NCBI GenBank assembly: GCA_947627325.1
Contig: CANQVO010000011.1
Span: forward strand, 1-64,000
Length of the DNA stretch: 64,000 bases
Direction of reading: 5' to 3'
Source of the DNA: an uncultured Oscillospiraceae bacterium
Lineage (GTDB): Bacteria > Bacillota > Clostridia > Oscillospirales > Oscillospiraceae
Below, piece after piece: positions 55,601-61,419 of the stretch. The notes beneath the pieces are model-generated. The model had not been told where the DNA came from. It ran no database searches and saw nothing but the letters and a program-made list of their open reading frames with translations. The position numbers and the translations under genes were made by a program. Positions within the stretch are counted from its first letter, which is position 1. Each line of letters opens with the position of its first letter.

Positions 55601-56075
55601 GGTCTACACCCCCTGGGTCACCCTGGTGGCCAGCGACCAGACGGAGGGGGACCGGGCCCTGGCCCTGGCCGAGGGGCGGTTCACCGGGGAGGCCGTCCTC
55701 TCCGTGTCCGCCGGGCAGGAGGCCCCGCCGGACGGGGCGGAGGGCGCGGAGGTCTGGGAGGTGGCCCTCAGCGGCGCCGACCTGGCCCAGGACGCCTCCG
55801 TCCCCCTGCGCCTGCTCAACCGCGTCGGCAAGCGGGCCGCCGTCTGGCAGCTGACGGACGGCCAGTGGCGCAAGGTGGACGCCGCCGCCAACGGCAGTTA
55901 CCTGTGCCTGACCATGGCCGGGACCTCCGGCGTGTTCTGCGTCTGTCCGGCGCTCTCCCTCCCCCTGGTCCCCATCCTCCTGGCCGCCGCCGCGGCGCTC
56001 CTGCTGTTGCTGATCGTCCTCCTTCTCCGCCGCCGGGCAAAGCGGAAGCGCAAGCCCCCCGTCCCCACCGCGTGA
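52608..56075 (+). CDS. Large GLUG-repeat surface protein split by a coiled coil
   Basis: A 1155-residue exported protein. Signal peptide (cleavage near AWA-AP), GLUG-type beta-helix repeats of the form GGVAG-x-x-x-G (residues 120-305), then about 400 residues of long heptad-rich helix (about 310-715) with periodic Leu/Ala and many Asp/Ser, then GLUG repeats again (about 755-900), an Ig-like end and a C-terminal membrane helix followed by RRRAKRKRK. The helix is thus inserted in a beta-helix. ATG 52608 overlaps the MMPL stop (eight bases). It probably forms an extracytoplasmic partner of the transporter. Confidence 0.82.
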   Translation: MRKRQRLLTFLLTLCLLASLALPAWAAPEGAESVTIATVEDFLTFAHNCSLDTWSQGKTFSLTADLDLTGRAFDSVPTFGGTFLGNGHTISGLSLTGDGSGMGLFRAVQAGAVIQGLRVSGRVAPGGSAVCVGGVAGHNAGAIRDCSFSGVVAGKTAVGGIVGENQTAGEVSGCSAQGSVTGETATGGVAGRNYGVLLSCQNAADVNTSDPDPAGGGVTGSALDQLASPDAGEEAETLLNSNSDTGGVAGYTSGVIQSCANLGTVGYNHVGYNVGGVAGRQAGYISGCSNSGTVLGRKDVGGIVGQAEPDIFLRTDEDALAQLRRELDTLNRLVDQALDHADAGRADISQKLTSIGDAAGMARDSAKTLLDHGADFIDENLETLNTLDAAVTAALDGLSPALDSLSDASGHLETMGDQLDAALDTLSASDGETDELLDQGKAAAEGLRQAADDLKTTTQDLREAADALREAVLIHDQAAIRRADRDLAASVQKLGTALRDAHASITALKEALGSRPGLVPELRAIADALGELGTDIGSAGAALESMGQDLGALADNIDIDWDQVRAGLDAAQAGLDSLGEAAGHMGETSQSLEGAMDAAGPLTDRLEDAAQQFSDAAAAGSGAAESLRSAFAALGETADQLARDADVQLTPLGQTVRDAGDGLYASLSSLSDDLSALQTSVDSAGDDLSADLRAISRQMTKIFDLMLDTLDSAQTVTAPEDLFGDVSETDIDATRLGKTAACVNTGAVEGDRNVGGVAGAVAVEYSLDPEDDAARFTFGKTYELKAILQDCVNRGAITGRRDCVGGVAGRMDLGTATGCENYGAAVSTGGGYVGGIAGYTDAALRDSWAKCALSGESYVGGVAGWAGQMTGCRAIATIQDGTEYVGAIAGGADLEGGGVRDNRFVDTGWAAIDGVSYAGLAEPVPFSDLEAEAGAPAEFLSFALTLTAEGETVAVLPFRYGDDLSRLDLPAVPEKEGCYGTWPAFDRSGTASDITLDAVYTPWVTLVASDQTEGDRALALAEGRFTGEAVLSVSAGQEAPPDGAEGAEVWEVALSGADLAQDASVPLRLLNRVGKRAAVWQLTDGQWRKVDAAANGSYLCLTMAGTSGVFCVCPALSLPLVPILLAAAAALLLLLIVLLLRRRAKRKRKPPVPTA

Positions 56076-56086
56076 GTTGACACGGC

Positions 56087-56116
56087 CGCCCCCCGCCCAG
56101 CGGGGGGCGTGTTGTT
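56087..56116 (+). terminator. Candidate terminator of the marR operon
   Basis: CGCCCCCCGC (56087-56096) pairs with GCGGGGGGCG (56100-56109), followed by TGTTGTTT, a weak U tract. Confidence 0.6.
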
Positions 56117-56151
56117 TGGCTCCCATTTTCCACGCAACGAAGGGGAATTTT

Positions 56152-56316
56152 GCGCCTGCGAATAGGCGGGGTTTGTCCTCCCGAACGGGGGGTGTTGATT
56201 GCCCAACGTGGGCAGGACGTGCGCCTCCTGGCCCCCGCGCCGGGAGGCGCACGTCCTGCCCACGTTGGGCAAACAACTACCCCCCGCTCGGGAGGACAAA
56301 CCTTGCCTCACGGAAC
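56152..56316. repeat. Collapsed copy D of the inverted-arm element
   Basis: Only the outer ends of the two arms remain, joined back to back. GCGAATAGGCGGGGTTTGTCC, CCTCCCGAACGGGGGG, TTGCCCAACGTGGGCAGGACG and GCGCCTCC are followed directly by the inverted GGCCCCCGCGCCGGGAGGCGC and so on. The roughly 650-bp interior (long hairpins and central terminator) is missing. The result is a nearly perfect palindrome of about 150 bp. It again lies in a convergent gap (GLUG gene and hsp20). Confidence 0.88.
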
Positions 56317-56324
56317 AAAAAGAG

Positions 56325-56358
56325 AACCCCCCGGCGGCTTGTCAGCCGCCGGGGGGTT
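56325..56358 (-). terminator. Terminator of hsp20
   Basis: A 15-bp stem (56325-56339 with 56344-56358), four-base loop, followed on the minus strand by TCTCTTTTT. Confidence 0.9.
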
Positions 56359-56379
56359 GTTTGCCGGGGTGGGGGCGCG

Positions 56380-56841
56380 TCACTCGATCTCCAGCGTCCG
56401 CCCCTGGGGCTGCGTCTCCTGCCGCTTGGGCATGGTGAGCTTCAGCACGCCGTCTTCGTACTTGGCCTTGATCCCGTCCGCGTCCACGCCGGTGACGTCG
56501 AAAGAGCGGGCATACTGGCCGTAGGACCGCTCCACGTGGAGATAGCCCTGCTTCTTGTCGCTGTCCTCGTGCTGGGAGTGGCGCTGGGCGGAGATGGTGA
56601 GGGTGTCGCCGTTCAGCTCCAGGTGGATGTCCTCCTTGGCAAAGCCGGGCAGGTCGGCCTCCAGCAGGTAGCTGTCCCCCAGGTCCTGGATGTCCGTCTT
56701 GAACTCCGCCAGGTCGTTCTGGCCGAAGAAGCGGAAGAAGGGATCCTGGAAGAAGCGGCGCTCCATCTCGTCCAACTCCTGGAAGGGATTCAGGGTGAGC
56801 TGACGGTCACGGGCGCTATGAACAGGTCTCAATTCAAACAT
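56380..56841 (-). CDS. Small heat-shock protein, Hsp20 family
   Basis: A 153-residue alpha-crystallin-domain chaperone. YLLEADLPGFAKEDIHLELNGDTLTISAQR begins the domain (about residues 58-88), and YEDGVLKLTMPK is the C-terminal A-x-x-x-n-G-v-L motif, followed by a short tail. It prevents aggregation upstream of the ClpB system. AGGAGG precedes ATG 56841. A perfect CIRCE is 160 bp upstream, so it shares HrcA control with clpB. Confidence 0.95.
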   Translation of the reverse strand: MFELRPVHSARDRQLTLNPFQELDEMERRFFQDPFFRFFGQNDLAEFKTDIQDLGDSYLLEADLPGFAKEDIHLELNGDTLTISAQRHSQHEDSDKKQGYLHVERSYGQYARSFDVTGVDADGIKAKYEDGVLKLTMPKRQETQPQGRTLEIE

Positions 56842-57001
56842 GATCCATACCTCCTATCCTCTGCCCGCCGCGCTGGGCGGCCCCGGCGGACGGGCGGCGT
56901 CCGGGACCGCGCCGGAGGGGCTCATCCCCCCTCCTGACAAGACAGAGTATACCCAAAAATATCCCATGAACTGTGTCCTTTCTATGAAGGAATTGTAAAC
57001 T

Positions 57002-57028
57002 TTAGCACTCTCGACATGAGAGTGCTAA
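57002..57028. promoter_or_regulatory. CIRCE operator (HrcA site) for hsp20
   Basis: Perfect TTAGCACTC-N9-GAGTGCTAA, identical in both arms to the clpB site. It sits between divergent hsp20 and the nitroreductase gene; the nitroreductase promoter lies farther right. Confidence 0.95.
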
Positions 57029-57049
57029 ATTCGCAAGCGGCGTTTCCCC

Positions 57050-57078
57050 TTGCGCTCCGCCCCAAAAGGGGCTAAAAT
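57050..57078 (+). promoter_or_regulatory. Promoter of the nitroreductase gene
   Basis: TTGCGC (57050-57055) and TAAAAT (57073-57078), spacer 17 bp. Confidence 0.72.
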
Positions 57079-57114
57079 AGGGTATCATCCAAAAACATCA
57101 AGGAGGGACCACCT

Positions 57115-57642
57115 ATGAATGAGATCGCCCAAGTGCTCCAGCGCCGCAGTACCACCCGGGGCTACACCGCCGAACCCCTCACCGAGGGGGAACTGGAGGC
57201 CCTGCTCCTGGCGGGGCTCCAGGCCCCCACGGCCACCAACCGCCAGGAGATCCACATCACCGTCGTCCAAGACGGCGACCCCGTCCTGGCCGAGATCGAG
57301 GCGGAGCGGAACGCCCTGGCCGGGCAGACCCCGGCGGAGAACTTCTACTACGGCGCGCCCACCGTGCTCTTTTTGAGCGGCGAGGCGGCCTTCTCCTGGA
57401 CCCCGGTGGACGCGGGCATCGCCGTGGAGAACATCGCCCTGGCAGCCGAGGGGCTGGGGCTGGGCAGCGTCATCATCGGCTGTGTGAAGCAGGCCCTCTC
57501 CGGGCCCCGGCGGGAGGCGTTCGCCCAGGCCCTCCGCTTCCCGGCGGGGTACGAGTTCCAGATCGCCGTGGCCGTGGGCCACAAGGCCAAGACCAAGGAG
57601 CCCCACACCTACGACATGGCCCGGAACGTGACCCGCCTCTAA
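57115..57642 (+). CDS. Nitroreductase family flavoprotein
   Basis: A 175-residue FMN-binding oxidoreductase of the small type. RRSTTRGYTAEPLTEGELE is the N-terminal FMN-binding block, APTATNRQ follows, and LAAEGLGLGSVIIGC is the C-terminal one. It would reduce nitro- or quinone compounds with NAD(P)H. GGAGGGA precedes ATG 57115. The substrate is not known. No terminator is clear before the next promoter. Confidence 0.92.
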   Translation: MNEIAQVLQRRSTTRGYTAEPLTEGELEALLLAGLQAPTATNRQEIHITVVQDGDPVLAEIEAERNALAGQTPAENFYYGAPTVLFLSGEAAFSWTPVDAGIAVENIALAAEGLGLGSVIIGCVKQALSGPRREAFAQALRFPAGYEFQIAVAVGHKAKTKEPHTYDMARNVTRL

Positions 57643-57665
57643 GCCCTGACCTCCTCCCCAGGGAG

Positions 57666-57694
57666 TTGACAGGTTGGGGAGGAACTGCTAAAAT
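57666..57694 (+). promoter_or_regulatory. Promoter of the methyltransferase-STAS gene
   Basis: Consensus TTGACA (57666-57671) and TAAAAT (57689-57694), spacer 17 bp, 48 bp upstream of the ATG. Confidence 0.88.
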
Positions 57695-57741
57695 GGCGGG
57701 CGTCCCAGCGGGGACAGTCTGCATTTTCAGGAGGACAAGAC

Positions 57742-59016
57742 ATGGACAAGCAACAGGAACAGGAGCTGCGGGCGCGGACCAACCCGGTCTTCAACACGGC
57801 CAAGGCCACGGTGATGAACATCTGCCTCTCCGGCGACCCGGACGCCCGCCTTCTGGCGGAGCGGCTGGGCATCGGCGTGGACACGGTGATGGGGGCGGAC
57901 GAGGGAGCTGTGATGTTCGCCACGGCGAACCGGGCGGTGATCGAGACCCGCTACCGGGTGATGAACGCCCTCATCCAGGCCCAGGGGAAGGGCACCGTGG
58001 TGGACCTCCCCTGCGGGTACACCCCCCGGGCCCTGAACCCGGCCTTTCGGGAGACCCACTACATCGGCTGTGACCTCCCGGCGGTGATCGACGAGCTGGC
58101 CCCGGCGGTGGAGGCCCTCCTGCGGGAGCGGGGCGTGGGGCGCAAGGAGTTCCACGCCGTGGACGCCACCAACTACCGCTCCCTGCGCCAGGCGCTGGAC
58201 ACCGTCCAGGGGGAGGTGTGCGTGACCACCGAGGGGCTCATCATGTACCTCAGCGACTCGGAGCTGGCGGAGCTGTGCGCCGGGATGCGGAGCGTCCTGC
58301 GGGAGTTCGGCGGGTGCTGGCTGGCCTACGACCCGGAGTCCAGCTCCATGACCATGGCGGCCATGCGGGCTGTGGTGGGGGAGGCCGCGCTGAAGACTAT
58401 GCTGGCCGGGTGGAAGGCGCTGTCGGACAAGTCCGACCTCCCCATGCGGAGTTCCGGGCTGAACGTGATGAACGTCAGCGCCCTGAACTACGAAAACGGG
58501 GTGGCCAAGCTGACGGAATACCTGCGCTCCATGGGCCTTCGGGCGGAGCGGATCCCCATCGGCCCCTATCTGCCGGAGCTCCACAGCACCGCCGACCTGC
58601 CCGAGGCGACCCGGGCGGCCATGACCCAGGCCGTCTCCCCCCTGTGCGTGTGGAAGATCACGGCGGAGGAGGGGAGCGAGGAGCCGGAGGCCACCTGCCG
58701 GGCCGAGCGGTTCGAGGCGTCCCTGCGCCGTCGCGGGGGCGCTCTGGAGATCGCCCTGCGGGGGCGGCTGGACTCCATCACCGCCTCGGAGCTCCTGGCG
58801 GCCTACGAGAAGGCGGCGGCCGCGGAGAAGCCGGAGCGGATCGTCGCCGACGCCTCCGGCTTGGAGTACATCTCCTCCGCCGGTCTGCGGGTGCTCCTCA
58901 TCCTGCTCAAGCAGGTTGGCCAGGGCAACCTCACCGTCACCGGCCAGAACGAGACGGTGGAGGATATCTTCCAGCAGACCGGCTTTGCCGACCTGCTGGG
59001 CGGCCCCACCGCCTGA
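57742..59016 (+). CDS. LCM-type methyltransferase fused to a C-terminal STAS domain
   Basis: A 424-residue fusion. Residues 1-310 are a leucine-carboxyl-methyltransferase-like SAM enzyme: VVDLPCGYTPRAL is the SAM loop, YIGCDLPAVIDE binds the ribose, and VTTEGLIMYLS is the family signature. Residues 325-424 are a STAS domain with LEYISSAGLRVLLIL, the same serine loop as in the 42651, 43140 and 44338 proteins. O-methyltransferases of this family act on carboxyl or hydroxyl groups of small molecules. AGGAGG precedes the ATG. It has its own promoter and terminator and sits just before the NHLM export operon. Confidence 0.88.
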   Translation: MDKQQEQELRARTNPVFNTAKATVMNICLSGDPDARLLAERLGIGVDTVMGADEGAVMFATANRAVIETRYRVMNALIQAQGKGTVVDLPCGYTPRALNPAFRETHYIGCDLPAVIDELAPAVEALLRERGVGRKEFHAVDATNYRSLRQALDTVQGEVCVTTEGLIMYLSDSELAELCAGMRSVLREFGGCWLAYDPESSSMTMAAMRAVVGEAALKTMLAGWKALSDKSDLPMRSSGLNVMNVSALNYENGVAKLTEYLRSMGLRAERIPIGPYLPELHSTADLPEATRAAMTQAVSPLCVWKITAEEGSEEPEATCRAERFEASLRRRGGALEIALRGRLDSITASELLAAYEKAAAAEKPERIVADASGLEYISSAGLRVLLILLKQVGQGNLTVTGQNETVEDIFQQTGFADLLGGPTA

Positions 59017-59056
59017 CCGGCGGGCGAGGAATCTCACTGACGTGACAAAACGCGGC

Positions 59057-59095
59057 AAAAAGATGGCAGACACGAACGTGCCTGCCATCTTTTTT
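59057..59095. terminator. Terminator after the methyltransferase-STAS gene
   Basis: AAAAAGATGGCAG (59057-59069) pairs with CTGCCATCTTTTT (59082-59094), with an inner CAC/GTG, T run following. Confidence 0.92.
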
Positions 59096-59210
59096 GTCGC
59101 CGCGCCACAAGGCGGGGCCCGCTCTTTGGGGCGTTGCCGGGGCGGGCCATGGGCCCGGAAGCCCGCGCGGGAGAGGCGGGGCGGGGGCGGAAAAGCCCCC
59201 AGGGGGCGCA

Positions 59211-59243
59211 TTTCGTAAAAGTCGGCGAGATTTCCTAAACGTC
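59211..59243. promoter_or_regulatory. Direct-repeat operator upstream of the NHLM operon
   Basis: TTTCGTAAAAGTC (59211-59223) and TTTCCTAAACGTC (59231-59243) match at 11 of 13 bases with a 20-bp period (about two helix turns). They end a few bases before the -35 position of the only promoter of the export operon. On the minus strand they read ACGTTTAGG and ACTTTTACG, similar to LytTR (AgrA/ComE-type) half sites. Confidence 0.6.
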
Positions 59244-59265
59244 ATACCCGCTCGCTGAAAAATCA

Positions 59266-59274
59266 TGGTATAAT
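59266..59274 (+). promoter_or_regulatory. Extended -10 promoter of the NHLM operon
   Basis: TGG-TATAAT (consensus -10 at 59269-59274 with TGn) but no recognisable -35 (ACCCGC), as expected for an activator-dependent promoter. Confidence 0.75.
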
Positions 59275-59283
59275 GTCAGTACC

Positions 59284-59367
59284 ATGCTGGCGGAACTGTG
59301 CCGTCGGCACAACGCCGCTTTCGCCTCCGCCGACCGGCGGGCGGCGGGATTCGGAGGAAAAACATGA
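59284..59367 (+). CDS. Possible 27-codon leader ORF before the NHLM operon
   Basis: ATG at 59284, about ten bases after the -10, opens a frame reading MLAELCRRHNAAFASADR and so on to TGA, which overlaps the ATG of the lipoprotein gene (ATGA). It has no ribosome site, so if expressed it would be nearly leaderless. It may be chance. Its overlap with the next start suggests translational coupling. Confidence 0.3.
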   Translation: MLAELCRRHNAAFASADRRAAGFGGKT

Positions 59368-60533
59368 GAAAGAGAGCCATCCTATGCCTGCTGGCCGCCG
59401 CGCTGCTGGTCTGCTCCCTGTGCGGCTGCGGCGCGCGCGCCGACGCCCGGGTGCTGAAGATCGCCGTCCTGGGCGACCCGGCCACCTTTTATCCCAGCTA
59501 TCAGGAGGGGATCCTGCGGGCGGAGCGGGAGCTGAACCAGGAGTACGCCGCCGACGGCTACCAGGTGGTGTGCGAATTTTACAACAACAGCGACAACTAC
59601 ACCTACGAGGAGACCACCGCCATCGTGGACGCCCTGGCCGCCGACCCGGCGGTCACCGCGGTGATCGGCCCCATCGACATGGAGATCGGCCGCACCGCCG
59701 CCCACGTGCTGGACGCCGCCGGGAAGGTGTTCGTCTCCCCCAATTTCCTCTACGACGACGTGTACGAGAACCACTACCACACCGTCTTCTCCCTGTGCTA
59801 TTCCGCCCAGGCGGTGGGCGCCACGCTGAAGCTGGCGGCGTCGGTGCTGTCGCCGGGGCGGCGGTGGGCGGTGGCGGCCGCCAGCACCCCCTTTGAGCAG
59901 GACGAGATCCACGGTTTTCTGCATCAGGAGACGAAGGAGGCGGTCACGGTGGTGGACTGCGTGAGCATCTCCGATCTGGAGGTGGACTTCCAGCGGGTCT
60001 ACCGGCGGTGGGAGGCCCTGGGGGTGGAGGGGGTCGTCCTCTTTCCGGCGGCGGACGAGGGCTTTGAACTGCTCAAGGCCCTCAAGCGGGAAAACCCCGA
60101 CCTTCTCTGCGGCGGGGACACCGCCTTTGACAACACCGACCTTCTCGAGAAGGACCCGGAGCTGACCCAGGCGATGGACGGCTTTATCCTGGTGAGCGAG
60201 TTCGCCATGCATGAGGCCACGCCGGAGGAGAACGAGCGCGTCACGGCGCTGAAGGACGAATACCTCCAGGAGACCGGGTTGGTCATGGACGACTGGTACC
60301 TCCAAGGGTACAACGCCGTGCGGGCCATCGCCGACACGGCCATCCGCAACCAGACCACCGACCCCCTCCAGATCGCCCAGAGCCTTCACACCGACGGCTA
60401 CCACGGCCTGACCCAGGACTTCGCCTTTGACGCCGACGGCAGGCAGAAGGTGCGGAACTACCAGTTCGGCGTCCTGGACCAGGAGGGGTGGATGCAGATG
60501 GTCATGATCCAGTTGCCGGAGGTGGCGGAATGA
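59364..60533 (+). CDS. Periplasmic-binding-protein-like lipoprotein (LivJ/Peripla_BP_6 type)
   Basis: A 389-residue lipoprotein. Signal peptide with lipobox SLCGC (Cys 22), then a type I binding-protein fold: LKIAVLGDPATFYPSYQEGILRAERELNQ, VTAVIGPIDMEIGRTAA, and YLQGYNAVRAIADTAIRN. This is the ligand domain of branched-chain amino-acid receptors, but no Liv permease is near. GGAGG precedes ATG 59364. It is the first gene of the NHLM export operon; its stop overlaps the next start (ATGA). It may sense a ligand or the exported product. Confidence 0.88.
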   Translation: MRKRAILCLLAAALLVCSLCGCGARADARVLKIAVLGDPATFYPSYQEGILRAERELNQEYAADGYQVVCEFYNNSDNYTYEETTAIVDALAADPAVTAVIGPIDMEIGRTAAHVLDAAGKVFVSPNFLYDDVYENHYHTVFSLCYSAQAVGATLKLAASVLSPGRRWAVAAASTPFEQDEIHGFLHQETKEAVTVVDCVSISDLEVDFQRVYRRWEALGVEGVVLFPAADEGFELLKALKRENPDLLCGGDTAFDNTDLLEKDPELTQAMDGFILVSEFAMHEATPEENERVTALKDEYLQETGLVMDDWYLQGYNAVRAIADTAIRNQTTDPLQIAQSLHTDGYHGLTQDFAFDADGRQKVRNYQFGVLDQEGWMQMVMIQLPEVAE

Positions 60534-61411
60534 AGGATCTGTTCAGGCGGGAGGCGCTGGAGAGCTTTTCCTCCCACTCGGAGCTGGGCCGGAGCGTGCG
60601 GGCCATCCCGGTGCGGGTCCTGCTCTTTACCACGCTTCTGTTGGCCTGCGGGGCGATTTTCGCCCTCTGGCTGTTTTTTGGCACGATCTATGAGACGGTC
60701 TCGGTGGAGGGCATCGTCTGGCCCACCCAGGCGGGGGGCACGGTCTACGCCACGTCGGAGGGCCTTTTGTCCAAGGTCACCGTCTCTATGGGGGACACGG
60801 TGAGCGCCGGGGACATCGTGGCCGTCTCCCCCCGGGAGGACCTGCTGGCCGCCATCGAGGAGGCCAGGGCCGCGGGCGGGACGGAGGAGGCGCTGGCGGA
60901 GCTGTACGACGCCTATGACCGGGCCTCCCTCCTGCGCTCCGACATAGATGGGGTGGTCACCTACATCGCCCAGGAGAACACCTTCCTGTCCAAGGGGGAC
61001 CGGGTGGCGGTGATCGTCCCCTACGACGAGACCGGCAACAACCGTACCCTCACCGCCTTTCTCCCGGCGGCCATGGGCGGCTCGGTCACCCCGGGCACCC
61101 CGGCCCAGGTCATGCCCGACTTCGCCCCCCGGGAGGAGTACGGCTACATCACCGCCTACGTCTCCAACATCTCCTCCTTCCCCGTCACCGGCCAGAACAT
61201 CAAGGAGGGCAACGACGAGCTGTTTTTGCCCTCCATGGACGAGCGGGAGTCCTATCTGCGCCTGGAGATCACCCTGATGCCGGACGCGGAGGCGCGGAGC
61301 CGGTTGAAGTGGTCCACCCCCAAGAGCGGGGACGTGGACGTGTCCATGGGCACCCTGTGCGGCGTGGACATCGTGGTGGGGACCTACCGGCCCTACCAGT
61401 GGCTCTTTTAG
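60530..61411 (+). CDS. NHLM-system HlyD-like secretion protein
   Basis: A 293-residue membrane-fusion protein of the NHLM family (TIGR03794-like). LFRREALESFSSHSELGRSV is the typical start, one membrane helix spans about residues 30-52, and GGTVYATSEGLLSKVTVSMGDTVSAGDIVA is the lipoyl-like half motif. It links an ABC exporter to the cell surface. It starts at ATG 60530 overlapping the lipoprotein stop and is followed after eight bases by the ABC peptidase. Confidence 0.9.
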   Translation: MKDLFRREALESFSSHSELGRSVRAIPVRVLLFTTLLLACGAIFALWLFFGTIYETVSVEGIVWPTQAGGTVYATSEGLLSKVTVSMGDTVSAGDIVAVSPREDLLAAIEEARAAGGTEEALAELYDAYDRASLLRSDIDGVVTYIAQENTFLSKGDRVAVIVPYDETGNNRTLTAFLPAAMGGSVTPGTPAQVMPDFAPREEYGYITAYVSNISSFPVTGQNIKEGNDELFLPSMDERESYLRLEITLMPDAEARSRLKWSTPKSGDVDVSMGTLCGVDIVVGTYRPYQWLF

Positions 61412-61419
61412 GTGACGCC

